A program made the translations under genes and the position numbers. Under the pieces are notes generated by a model that was not told the DNA's origin, searched no databases, and worked only from the letters and a program-made list of their open reading frames with translations. A DNA stretch of 40,058 nucleotides from a virus. The stretch spans positions 1-40,058 of IMG/VR virus record IMGVR_UViG_3300043640_000107; one strand, written 5' to 3'. Below are positions 16,367 to 23,409 of the stretch, piece after piece. Position 1 is the stretch's first letter. The number at the start of each line of letters is the position of its first letter.

Positions 16367-16544
16367 CACGCGGGCCGGCTGGAGACCAGCCGAGAACCAA
16401 GGCGACCGTGGACATCATTTGCTCTGCCAGTTGAGCGACGGCACCCTCACGGCTGCCGACAGGACTCGAACCTGCAATCCAATAAGGAAGTAGCCACAGT
16501 CTGCACACAGGCTGATCACCAGCCGGTCCGCGTTTCGCCCCTCC
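16357..16544 (-). ncRNA. yrlA: Y RNA, YrlA type, with permuted tRNA-like module
   Basis: Minus-strand folding read from the sequence. Helix P1 is GGAGGGGC (16544-16537) with GCCCUUCC (16364-16357). A 4x4 purine-rich loop follows, GAAA (16536-16533) opposite UGAA (16368-16365). P2 is 14 nt (16532-16519 with 16382-16369), with one A-C mismatch. P3 is GACUGUGG (16501-16494) with CCACGGUC (16411-16404). Inside lies a T-arm, GCAGG-UUCGAGU-CCUGU (16475-16459), then CGGCAGCC (16458-16451), a short loop, GGUGCCG (16445-16439), and a D-arm, GCUC-AACUGGCA-GAGC (16436-16421). T-arm, 3' acceptor, 5' acceptor, D-arm is a circular permutation of tRNA, the published hallmark of YrlA RNAs. GGCGAA at the P1 junction matches the core of the bacterial Ro-binding motif. 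Exact ends are inferred from pairing. Confidence 0.88.
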
Positions 16545-16614
16545 GAGAACAAGAACGACCCTGGGTGTAATTCAAAGCAGGAAGTAACCCCGGGTCTTCA
16601 CATAGGAGGTGCGC

Positions 16615-17163
16615 TCAGAACGTAACCCTGGAGGGCTCCTCGGCGCAAACGTGATGCTGCCAGTGTTCGCCCGCGATGAGCCGGCTGATCGTCGTGTGGG
16701 CGCACCCGAGACGTCGAGCGATGCTGCGGCACGACTCCCCGTCGGCATACCTACGCCGAGCTTGGGCGATGTCCGCATCGGTGAGTCGCCGGACCGTGGC
16801 CACGAACCGGGCGATGTGCTCCTCGGATCGGGTGCCTCGCCAGTTTCCCGGACCCGCCGGGACGATCCGGCCCTTGCGTCGAGCGTCGCGATTGTTGTGC
16901 TCGGCGGTGCCAAGGAACAGGTGGTCCGGTCTGACGCACCTCGGGTTGTCGCAATGGTGGCAGACGAAAAAGCCGTCTGGGATCGATCCGAAGTGCAGCA
17001 CCCAGGAATACCGGTGTGCCCTGATCGGAGGCTGGCCGCTCGTCGCATTGAACTGACCGTAGCCGCTGGTGTTGAGACTGGCCGTCCACTCCCAGCAGCC
17101 GATTTCGACCTTGTGGACGTGTCGCCAGAACCGCTCGTAGGCGGGTGCGTGCTTGCCGGGCAT
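16615..17163 (-). CDS. HNH endonuclease with C-terminal HTH
   Basis: A 182-aa protein. The HNH core is VCHHCDNPRCVRPDHLFLGT followed by AEHNNRDARRKG (HNH_3 type), with metal and catalytic His/Asn in place. A later helix-turn-helix, DADIAQARRRYADGES then SIARRLGCAHTTISRLIAG, fits a DNA-recognition domain. The start at 17163 has AGGAG 7 nt upstream. This two-domain layout is typical of free-standing homing-type HNH enzymes; it may have inserted next to the Y RNA locus. It ends 70 nt before the Y RNA helix. Confidence 0.9.
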   Translation of the reverse strand: MPGKHAPAYERFWRHVHKVEIGCWEWTASLNTSGYGQFNATSGQPPIRAHRYSWVLHFGSIPDGFFVCHHCDNPRCVRPDHLFLGTAEHNNRDARRKGRIVPAGPGNWRGTRSEEHIARFVATVRRLTDADIAQARRRYADGESCRSIARRLGCAHTTISRLIAGEHWQHHVCAEEPSRVTF

Positions 17164-17325
17164 CCCCATGCTCCTGATCGCGAAGTCGGCAACCGAGCGG
17201 GCATGAGCCCGCTGCGGTTGTGGATTCGCTTCCGAGATCAGGTTCCCGTTGAGGGATGTTCGCACCGGAAGGCGACCCTGACGGTAGCCCGACCCAACAC
17301 CCAACGCAAACGGGTACCGACGTCG

Positions 17326-17535
17326 CTACGTGCCCTCAGTCGCTTCGCCTGCCCGGTAGTCCTGCCAGTCGCCGGATGTCAGGTCCACCCACCCGACCTG
17401 CTCGCCAGCGTCGATGATGCAGAGGTTGCCGACCTGGCTGCGGACCAACCGGGTCGACGGGTACCGTACCGCCACCTCGGACAGGGACTCGGCGAGAACG
17501 GCTACCGGGCAGCCTTCCCGGCGTATCCGGGTCAC
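17326..17535 (-). CDS. Unknown small protein, 69 aa
   Basis: Starts at GTG 17535, overlapping the preceding stop as GTGA. The sequence is mainly beta, with LVRSQVGNLCIIDAGEQ and VGWVDLTSGDWQDY. Third positions are strongly G/C. No family recognised. It closes the run that begins at 22.0 kb; 160 nt without a gene separate it from the HNH gene. Confidence 0.7.
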   Translation of the reverse strand: MTRIRREGCPVAVLAESLSEVAVRYPSTRLVRSQVGNLCIIDAGEQVGWVDLTSGDWQDYRAGEATEGT

Positions 17536-17981
17536 AGCGCCCACTCCTCTCGGTAGCCGGGCTGGCCGGCGTAGGGCAGCGCCATGAGCTTGACGAGTAT
17601 GTGGCCGATGTACGGCTCGGCCACCATGTCGCGGCTGCCAACGCGGCGGTCCCCATCGACCGACATGTCCAATGAGGTCGCCTCGTCCACCACCTCGTCC
17701 AGGATTCGACGCTTGGCCGCCACCTCGCGCAGCGTGCGGTCCGGATCCTGACGGGCGATGTGGATGGCGTTGGCGCGGTACTCCGGCATATTGGCTACCT
17801 GGCCGGCGATGACGCACGTCCCGATGGTGTCGATACCAAAGCCTATGGGTTTGACGTAGACCCGATTGTCCTTGGCGCCGAACGTTGGGCCCACCTCCCA
17901 GTCCCCACCGGTCGTCGCTAGCGCCACCCGCTCGTCCTCATCGATCTGCGCCCGCAGCCAGGTGATCAGCTCGTCGCTCAT
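17532..17981 (-). CDS. DUF6221-like protein, copy A
   Basis: A 149-aa protein with the family's fixed ends: ELITWLRAQIDEDERVA at the start and LMALPYAGQPGYREEWAL at the stop. HIARQDPDRTLREVAAKRRILDE occurs in the middle. DUF6221 proteins are widespread in Streptomyces-like genomes and their phages; function unknown. ATGA overlap with copy B. Confidence 0.88.
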   Translation of the reverse strand: MSDELITWLRAQIDEDERVALATTGGDWEVGPTFGAKDNRVYVKPIGFGIDTIGTCVIAGQVANMPEYRANAIHIARQDPDRTLREVAAKRRILDEVVDEATSLDMSVDGDRRVGSRDMVAEPYIGHILVKLMALPYAGQPGYREEWAL

Positions 17982-18502
17982 AGCGCCCACTCCGTTCGAT
18001 AGCCGGGCAGGTGAGAGTACGACAGGGCGAGCAGCCGAACGATGCGGCAGGCACTGCGATCGCGGCCCGGTCCACACTCGCAGGCGCCATCGCACACGAA
18101 CACGTGACGCTCTCCGTCGATCACAATGGCCAAGGCGTCGAGGATCGCCCGGTCAGCGGCGACGCGCCTCAGTACGCGGGCCGGGTCATGGCGGATGATG
18201 TGGCCACCCACGGCGGTCTCGACCTCTTCAGCGCCGAACATGACGTGACACAGTGGCCGGGCAGAGTAGGGCTGTGGGTACTCCTCAATGCTGCGTAGCC
18301 CGACGCGGCAGTCCTCGGCACCTTCGCCGAGGTACGCCTCCGAGACCGGATCCGGCACCAGTGGCTCATCCGTCTCGGACACCGCCCAGTGCCAATGCTC
18401 GCCGGTCGGAGTCCATTCATCGAATGGGCTCCTTGATGCCTCGCGGGCCCACCACTCGTCTTGATCTATCTGCGCGCGCAGCCACTCGATCAGCCCGCTC
18501 AC
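17978..18502 (-). CDS. DUF6221-like protein, copy B
   Basis: A 174-aa tandem paralogue of copy A, with the same ends (GLIEWLRAQIDQDEWWA and LLALSYSHLPGYRTEWAL) and HIIRHDPARVLRRVAADRAI. It also has a Cys cluster, VCDGACECGPGRDRSAC, as in many family members, which copy A lacks. The pair suggests duplication followed by loss of the metal site in copy A. Function unknown. Confidence 0.88.
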   Translation of the reverse strand: MSGLIEWLRAQIDQDEWWAREASRSPFDEWTPTGEHWHWAVSETDEPLVPDPVSEAYLGEGAEDCRVGLRSIEEYPQPYSARPLCHVMFGAEEVETAVGGHIIRHDPARVLRRVAADRAILDALAIVIDGERHVFVCDGACECGPGRDRSACRIVRLLALSYSHLPGYRTEWAL

Positions 18503-19296
18503 CGAGACCTCCGGGGGTTGATCTGGCGAGGTGCACGCTGGGACTGTGCCGGCCCGGTGTTGCGGTGCTGGCGTAGCCAGAGCGCCCGCGCCATCGGGTC
18601 GGTGGGCTCGTCGTCACCCGACACGGCGGTCGGGGTCGCAGTGATGCGGCTGAAGGCTTCGGCAAGCGACGCCACGGCATCGGTGAACTGGGTAATGGGA
18701 ACCCACGCAGCACACCAGGCAGACACCTGCTCGATCCGCGACGAGTTCCACAGGTGGGTCTCGTCGAAGATGACCGGTCCGGCACCGATGGTGTCGAGCC
18801 AGAGGCTGCGGGCCGCATCGTGCGCCAAGGAGCCCGCCGGTGCGAGTCGCCGGGGGTCGGTCAGCTCACGTTCCAGCCGGGCCCACGCTTGCGCCAACCG
18901 CTCATCTCGGCCGTCATCCGCGCCGGGTGCGAAGTTGACGCCGACGTACCGGTTGCCATCGTGGAGCCGCAGGTGCCAGCGGTCCCGGGCGGGGGACTCG
19001 AACACCGTCGCGAACAGCCTGCCGGTGTAGCTGGCGGGCTCCATGTCCAGCACCCGCCAGTGGTCGTCACTGGGGTCCTCGGCCACCAACTCCGGACGCC
19101 ATCGCGCCGGGTCGGGAGCCACCCCGGTCGAGCCTCGAACGGCGTCCGGGTTGTTGGTCCGGCGGCGGTGCCAACGCTGCTGGCACTCCGGCGTCGCGAA
19201 CGTGGCCGAGGCGCTGGCCGGGTCGAGTGGCCGGCCGCAATCGCAGCCGCAGAGGCCGTCGATGGCGCTGTCGATCGTGGAGAGGATGTCGGTCAT
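18499..19296 (-). CDS. Zinc-finger-start protein, 265 aa
   Basis: The N-terminus has a treble-clef-like site, CGCDCGRPLD through ATPECQQRWHRRR, a pattern seen in several actinophage proteins. The middle has WHLRLHDGNRYVGVNF and 'GAGPVIFDETHLWNSS'; the C-terminus is helical. It starts at ATG 19296, overlapping the membrane protein gene as ATGA. Function unknown. Confidence 0.8.
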   Translation of the reverse strand: MTDILSTIDSAIDGLCGCDCGRPLDPASASATFATPECQQRWHRRRTNNPDAVRGSTGVAPDPARWRPELVAEDPSDDHWRVLDMEPASYTGRLFATVFESPARDRWHLRLHDGNRYVGVNFAPGADDGRDERLAQAWARLERELTDPRRLAPAGSLAHDAARSLWLDTIGAGPVIFDETHLWNSSRIEQVSAWCAAWVPITQFTDAVASLAEAFSRITATPTAVSGDDEPTDPMARALWLRQHRNTGPAQSQRAPRQINPRRSR

Positions 19297-19514
19297 CGTC
19301 GGCACCACCGTACGAGTAGGCCAGTCAGGGTGAGGGCGAGCAGGACCGGCCCGATCGCAAGGGTCGCTATGTAGGCGCACGGCAGGACCGGATCGGCGTA
19401 CTGCTGGCCTGGCTGGGCAGCCTCGGCAACCTGCCAGTAGCAGAGCAGCGCGGTGAAGGCGAGCGCCCAGATGGCCACCAAGAGGTCAGCCTGAGTCATC
19501 CGTCGGGTGCTCAC
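19293..19514 (-). CDS. Two-TM membrane protein, 73 aa
   Basis: Two hydrophobic helices, LLVAIWALAFTALLCYW and YIATLAIGPVLLALTLTG, separated by a short polar loop, ending in RWCRR. The start at GTG 19514 overlaps the FHA gene stop as GTGA; ATG 19499 is an alternative. Role unknown. Confidence 0.7.
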   Translation of the reverse strand: MSTRRMTQADLLVAIWALAFTALLCYWQVAEAAQPGQQYADPVLPCAYIATLAIGPVLLALTLTGLLVRWCRR

Positions 19515-19783
19515 GCCGTCCCTGCCGCAGCCCCGGGCGTCCACGGCAAGGACGTGCGAGTCCCGAGCCAGACCGTGTCTCCGAGCTGAATCCGGGTCGG
19601 CCCGTATATCCGTATCGGCGGGCTGCCGAGGTGCTGCACGTAGGTTCCGTTCATCGAGCCCAGATCCTCAATCCACGTCCCTGCCTCGTCTTGCCATGCC
19701 CGGGCGTGACGCGACGAGACGAACGGGTCGTCGGTGATCTGCACGTCACAGTCGGGCGACTGGCCGAACACCACGCCGGTCAT
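19511..19783 (-). CDS. FHA-domain protein, minimal
   Basis: A 90-aa protein that is almost entirely one forkhead-associated domain: VVFGQSPDCDVQI, then SSRHARAW, then GSMNGTYV, then IQLGDTVWLG. FHA domains bind phosphothreonine, so it could read host Ser/Thr kinase signalling. The usual GR pair is GQ here, so a phosphate-contacting Arg is replaced, which may weaken binding. The domain lacks part of its first strand. ATGA overlap with the gene before it. Confidence 0.88.
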   Translation of the reverse strand: MTGVVFGQSPDCDVQITDDPFVSSRHARAWQDEAGTWIEDLGSMNGTYVQHLGSPPIRIYGPTRIQLGDTVWLGTRTSLPWTPGAAAGTA

Positions 19784-20034
19784 TCGGCGATCCAGATCAG
19801 TACCTGGCCGTGCTCTTTGATTGCCGCGAGCAGTTCGCCGGCACCCTCGACACGGCCATCGGCGAGCCCTTCCAGGTATGGCCTCAACTCTGGGCCAACC
19901 TCCAACGTGTCGCCACGCAGCGATCCGTCGTGGTCCCACAGACGTCGGGCCAGCGCGAACCTCAACCCGTCCGGGAGGTCCCCCGGCGGTGCGACCTCTT
20001 TCGGCACCGGCCGCCAGTACAGATTGTTGCTCAC
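19780..20034 (-). CDS. Unknown small protein, 84 aa
   Basis: An 84-aa protein, 'NNLYWRPVPKEVAPPGDLPDGLRFALARRLW' in two parts, with a C-terminal 'ELLAAIKEHGQVLIWIAE' helix-strand. Proteins with this opening recur in Streptomyces-like prophages. ATGA overlaps both sides. No function known. Confidence 0.75.
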   Translation of the reverse strand: MSNNLYWRPVPKEVAPPGDLPDGLRFALARRLWDHDGSLRGDTLEVGPELRPYLEGLADGRVEGAGELLAAIKEHGQVLIWIAE

Positions 20035-20237
20035 GGCGCCTCTCCGATGAGGGTGTTGATGTTGGCGGCGATCTCGTCCTCGGTCAACGGTTCACCGTCG
20101 GCCCAACCGCGCCGACGGAACGCTGAGCCGACGATGTCCAGAAACGCCTCGGCCTGCTCGCGGGTCCGCCCCGTCGGGGTGATCGCGGCGATCGCGTCCT
20201 CGCGGGTCATCGCCTCGGTGGGCGCAAGCTCAGCCAT
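20031..20237 (-). CDS. Unknown small protein, paralogue 1
   Basis: A 68-aa protein with AIAAITPTGRTREQAEAFL and RRRGWADGEPLTEDE. It is clearly related to the 72-aa protein at 20717-20935 (ALKRRGWREGEPLSEDE). Predicted fully helical. Function unknown; the pair probably arose by duplication within this operon. Confidence 0.75.
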   Translation of the reverse strand: MAELAPTEAMTREDAIAAITPTGRTREQAEAFLDIVGSAFRRRGWADGEPLTEDEIAANINTLIGEAP

Positions 20238-20418
20238 GGTCGTCCGCCCCGTCCGGGTCGATCACGTACGTGCCGCCAACCAGCACGGCGCGGCGCAGCT
20301 CGGTGTGGACCACCCACATGTCGCGCTTGACGACCACGAGCACGGTGCCGCTGGCCGGGCCGGTCGAATCCGGATAGAAGGCAACGATGCTGCCGACACC
20401 GTGGAGTTGCGCGCTCAC
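20230..20418 (-). CDS. Unknown small beta-rich protein, 62 aa
   Basis: Starts at GTG 20418 with AAGGAG 8 nt upstream, overlapping the previous stop as GTGA. CATCCCCCAA precedes the SD. The sequence is strand-rich: SIVAFYPDS, GTVLVVVKRDMWVVHTEL, TYVIDPDG. It could be a small OB- or SH3-like fold; no family recognised. Confidence 0.7.
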   Translation of the reverse strand: MSAQLHGVGSIVAFYPDSTGPASGTVLVVVKRDMWVVHTELRRAVLVGGTYVIDPDGADDHG

Positions 20419-20720
20419 TGCTCTATCTCCTTGGGGGATGGGCCGATCTCCGCCGGGCTGGGTGGCGCGGCGTCCGATGCCATGTCGGAGAACCGCGCCG
20501 AAAAGTCGCCATAGCCCTCGACAGTGATACGCACCCGCCGCTCCGGCGCCCGGATGACCCGATGCATGCCGCTGGCGCCCCACGGGTCTCCGTAGTCCTC
20601 ATCGACCGTGACGGTGCCCTCGACGCAGCCGTGCAGCTCGTAGGCGACGATCGTGCCGTCGGACATGCGGATGGCGACGCCCGCCCAGACGGGCTGGATA
20701 GCCTGATGGAAGGTGTTCAC
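20415..20720 (-). CDS. Unknown protein, 101 aa
   Basis: Starts at GTG 20720 (GTGA overlap with the preceding stop). The beta-rich centre is VAIRMSDGTIVAYELHG and RRVRITVEGYGDF, with an acidic/Pro-rich tail. No recognised domain. Part of the tight run from 22.0 kb. Confidence 0.7.
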   Translation of the reverse strand: MNTFHQAIQPVWAGVAIRMSDGTIVAYELHGCVEGTVTVDEDYGDPWGASGMHRVIRAPERRVRITVEGYGDFSARFSDMASDAAPPSPAEIGPSPKEIEQ

Positions 20721-20935
20721 GGCTCCACTGTCCGATCGGTCAGCGCCTCGGCTTGCTGGTAGCACCTCTCAACGTCGGTCAGGCCGGCCTCGAACTCGTC
20801 CTCCGACAGCGGCTCACCTTCGCGCCAGCCGCGCCGCTTGAGCGCGGGGCCGAGCATGCTAAGGAACGCCGCTGCCTCCTCGCGGGTATTGACCCTCGCG
20901 GTGATCGCCGCGATCGCAGCGTCAAGCCCACTCAT
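20717..20935 (-). CDS. Unknown small protein, paralogue 2
   Basis: A 72-aa helical protein, paralogous to 20031-20237: IAAITARVNTREEAAAFL and LKRRGWREGEPLSEDE, with an extra C-terminal helix. ATGA overlap with the zinc-finger/HTH gene. Function unknown. Confidence 0.75.
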   Translation of the reverse strand: MSGLDAAIAAITARVNTREEAAAFLSMLGPALKRRGWREGEPLSEDEFEAGLTDVERCYQQAEALTDRTVEP

Positions 20936-21987
20936 GCCGCTCGCCTCACCTTCGGCGCCGGACCCCAAGCCTTCTCGGCGGCCGTCACGAGATCGGCGAG
21001 GCGGTACTGAGTCCTGCCCTTCGCGTCTTGCTGGCGGACCATCACCGGCACCATGGCCGGCTTCCCGGCGTCGTCCAGCTTCCCGTCCGGGTCGGATTGC
21101 CGGCGGCCGGACGGGTCCGGGATGAGGATCGGCCCGACCTTGCCTTTGGACTGCCACGCCCGGATCGTCCCCGGATGGCACGGGCGCAGCCACGTCGCGG
21201 AAAGATGCTGGGCGCCGGCGTACGCGTCGACGATGGGGGAGCGGGTGTCTCCGTACAGCCAGCGTTGCCACTGCTCGATGGTGTCCGCCCGGCCGCAGCC
21301 GGAGCAGGTGACCAGCGGCTCGCCGTCTACGCCGTACAGCCGGCCGCCGCAGATCGTCTCGGTGCCGTCCTCTGCCGTCAGCGTCCACGGGCAGTCGCCG
21401 ACGTGGATCCGCGACGGTCCGATGGAGTAGGCGGCCCGCCACGCCTCGCCGCCCGGGCGGCTCAACTCATGAAACAGGTCGGCGATCGCGGCGGCCTCGG
21501 GCTGGGCGGCCAGCCACTCGGCGTGCGTCGCGATGAAGACCGCCAAGGCCTCCCGATGGCCGGTGGCGACCGTGGCGACGCGCGGCGAGCCCTTGTCGCC
21601 GGCCGGGAGTTTGCGGATGACCCGACGAACCGGGCCAGAGATACCTCGGCGACGGGTGATGAGCATCGCGGCGTCCTGCAGGGCGTGGCGGATGTCCTCC
21701 CGGCAGGCCATCACCTGCTCATCCGGTGTCGGTGCGCCCGTGGAGGTGCCGGAGGTGTGCTCGCCGGACAGGCCTCTGCGGATCAGCCGCTCCTCCAGCA
21801 CCCGGTACAGCCGGGCCATCCGGGCGGCGTCCGGGCCGATACCGCGAGTGCAGTGCAGGCACAGCTGCAGGCCGTCAGCGGCGCGTCCGGGAAGGCATCC
21901 GCGGCAGCCGCTCTGGTCCGGGCAGTCATCGGCGTGGCGGCGGGGGATGGCGCACCGCGGGGAGGCGCAGAGCACGGGGGCGCTCAT
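20932..21987 (-). CDS. Zinc-finger and HTH DNA-binding protein
   Basis: A 351-aa protein. The first 45 residues carry a Cys/His cluster (CASPRC, CPDQSGCRGC, LCLHC). A second zinc pair lies in CPWTLT...CGG with LVTCSGCGRAD at about 215-250. The C-terminal third looks like a MerR/Xis-type winged helix: HLSATWLRPCHPGTIRAW followed by KGKVGPI and a wing ending YRLADLV. The family is common in actinomycete phages and mobile elements; a regulator or excision-type role is possible. It is preceded by a 12-codon leader whose stop overlaps this ATG. Confidence 0.82.
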   Translation of the reverse strand: MSAPVLCASPRCAIPRRHADDCPDQSGCRGCLPGRAADGLQLCLHCTRGIGPDAARMARLYRVLEERLIRRGLSGEHTSGTSTGAPTPDEQVMACREDIRHALQDAAMLITRRRGISGPVRRVIRKLPAGDKGSPRVATVATGHREALAVFIATHAEWLAAQPEAAAIADLFHELSRPGGEAWRAAYSIGPSRIHVGDCPWTLTAEDGTETICGGRLYGVDGEPLVTCSGCGRADTIEQWQRWLYGDTRSPIVDAYAGAQHLSATWLRPCHPGTIRAWQSKGKVGPILIPDPSGRRQSDPDGKLDDAGKPAMVPVMVRQQDAKGRTQYRLADLVTAAEKAWGPAPKVRRAA

Positions 21988-22022
21988 GTACAACGCGCCG
22001 GAGGAGTGCAGGAGTTGAGCAT
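21984..22022 (-). CDS. Leader peptide, 12 aa
   Basis: ATG at 22022 with AGGGAG 6 nt upstream encodes MLNSCTPPARCT. Its TGA overlaps the ATG of the zinc-finger/HTH gene (ATGA). The large gene has no SD of its own, so translation probably depends on this leader. A promoter lies 20-50 nt upstream. Confidence 0.5.
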   Translation of the reverse strand: MLNSCTPPARCT

Positions 22023-22043
22023 GGGGGACTCCCTGATCCAGTA

Positions 22044-22073
22044 GCTATGCTGGGCTGGGAGTTCCGAGATCAA
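22044..22073 (-). promoter_or_regulatory. Minus-strand promoter for 22.0-17.3 kb operon
   Basis: TTGATC (22073-22068), 18-bp spacer, CATAGC (22049-22044). The predicted start at about 22037 lies just upstream of the leader SD. The -35 is good and the -10 moderate; the position between a hairpin and a leader gene supports it. Confidence 0.45.
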
Positions 22074-22088
22074 CCGAGTGGTGTCTTC

Positions 22089-22120
22089 GAGGGGCCGGGC
22101 CTGCGCGGGTTCGGCCCCTC
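22089..22120. terminator. Hairpin after integrase operon
   Basis: A 9-bp perfect stem (GAGGGGCCG, 22089-22097; CGGCCCCTC, 22112-22120) with a 14-nt loop. It lies 28 nt past the last gene of the integrase unit. The tail is T-rich only on the plus strand (CATTATT), so direction is uncertain. Confidence 0.55.
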
Positions 22121-22148
22121 CATTATTCGTCAGACGTTTCGGCGGCCG

Positions 22149-22427
22149 TCAGCCGGTCGCCTCGACACGCTCCCGCAACGAGCGGGTGTGGATGAACACC
22201 GTCAGGCACGGGCCGATGTACCGGCGACCCACCCGCAGGTTGAGTCCGCCGACGGTGCCCGTTCGGGTGCGCCAGAGGCCGATGTGACTCCCGGGCGGGG
22301 TGCCGACATACAAGGCGCCCCGGATCCAGCGGCCGAACGTCTCGACCACGATGTCTCCGCCGCGCTGACCGTAGTCCCGATATCCCGGCCGGCCGGGGTA
22401 CCACTCACCGCGGGTCGTCACCTTCAT
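22149..22427 (-). CDS. Unknown basic beta-rich protein, 92 aa
   Basis: A 92-aa Arg/Gly-rich protein, RGEWYPGRPGYRDYGQRG then IGLWRTRTGTVGG. Its ATG overlaps the integrase stop (TGATG). It is not a recognised excisionase. Its pairing with integrase makes a recombination accessory possible, but nothing in the sequence proves it. Confidence 0.7.
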   Translation of the reverse strand: MKVTTRGEWYPGRPGYRDYGQRGGDIVVETFGRWIRGALYVGTPPGSHIGLWRTRTGTVGGLNLRVGRRYIGPCLTVFIHTRSLRERVEATG

Positions 22428-23380
22428 CAGTCCTCCGTAGCGGTAGCAGCGGCAACGAGATACGACGGGTCGCGGTCGAGTGACTGCCGTGCGCGGTCGT
22501 ATCCCTGAGTGGTTCGGGGGTCTACGTGCCCCATGGCGTACTGGCGTTCCTCCAGCGACGCTCCGCGCTCGCGGGCCAGTGTGGCCCAGGCGTGCCGGAA
22601 GCTGTGCGGGGTGATCTGCTCGGCCGCGGGTATCCCGGCTTCCCGCGCGCAGCGGCGGACGAAGCGGGCCACCGAGTGCCGGTCGATGCGCTTGCCGTCG
22701 GCGGTTACGAACAGCGGTCCGTCCGTGCGTCCGGCGAGCATGGCGTCCAGCACGGCGGACAGGCTCGGCGGCACCGCCCGGGTGCGCGTCTTGCCGCCCT
22801 TCATCCGCAGCTTGACGGTGCGGTGTCCGCTGTCGAAGCCGAGGTCGGCCGCGTCCAGCGCGCAGACCTCGGAGACCCGGGCGCCGATGGAGACCAGGAA
22901 CTTCGCGAGGGCTATGGCGCACTCGGTGGACAGGTAGCCGTCGGTCGCCGCGGCACGGATGACGGCGGTCGCTTCGACGTCGGTCATGCCGACGGTGGGG
23001 GACTGCCTGTCAATCTTGGGCCGGCGGACCCTGGCGACGGGGTTGGTGACGACCTTGCCGGCGTCGAGTAGGTAGCCGTACCACGAGGAGAGGGATGCGA
23101 GTTTGCGGGCGACGGTGGCGCGGGCCAGCGGCTTGCCGAGCCTGTTAGCGGCCGGGCTGTTGGCCAACCACGCCGCGTACTTGTCGATGTCCGGTCGGGT
23201 CATCAGGGTGGGATCTTGGTCGCCGCACCAACCGGCGAACTGCTTGATGTCGCGCTGGTAGGCGTCGCGGGTGTGGGCGGACTCGCGGAATGACCAGAGC
23301 CACGCCGCGGTGAGCGAGGCGATCTCGTTGGGCGTTTCAGTGCTGATCTCGCCGCTGGTGATCGGTTGCAGGCCCGTCAT
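22427..23380 (-). CDS. int: Tyrosine recombinase/integrase
   Basis: A 317-aa integrase. The N-terminal SAM-like core-binding domain spans about 20-115 (FRESAHTRDAYQRDIKQFAG). The catalytic domain has Arg in SIGARVSEVCALD, Lys in RMKGGKTR, the HSFRHAWAT box (H-x-x-R), GHVDP and the nucleophile in TTQGYDRA. All key residues are present, so it should be active for integration at an attB site. The start at ATG 23380 has GGGGAG 8 nt upstream. It sits inside a run of small overlapping genes rather than next to a repressor. Confidence 0.95.
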   Translation of the reverse strand: MTGLQPITSGEISTETPNEIASLTAAWLWSFRESAHTRDAYQRDIKQFAGWCGDQDPTLMTRPDIDKYAAWLANSPAANRLGKPLARATVARKLASLSSWYGYLLDAGKVVTNPVARVRRPKIDRQSPTVGMTDVEATAVIRAAATDGYLSTECAIALAKFLVSIGARVSEVCALDAADLGFDSGHRTVKLRMKGGKTRTRAVPPSLSAVLDAMLAGRTDGPLFVTADGKRIDRHSVARFVRRCAREAGIPAAEQITPHSFRHAWATLARERGASLEERQYAMGHVDPRTTQGYDRARQSLDRDPSYLVAAATATED

Positions 23381-23409
23381 AGTTGATCTCCCCTCGGGCA
23401 TAACAGAAG

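Noticed and set aside
16421-16475. An ordinary tRNA gene on the minus strand
   Set aside because: T-arm and D-arm are in reversed order and the acceptor strands are joined by a short loop, with no anticodon arm or CCA. This fits a permuted tRNA-like module of a Y RNA, not a tRNA.
22089-22120. attP core or tRNA fragment
   Set aside because: The GGGTTCGGCCCC segment resembles a T-arm only superficially; stems do not fit a tRNA. It is kept as a hairpin only.
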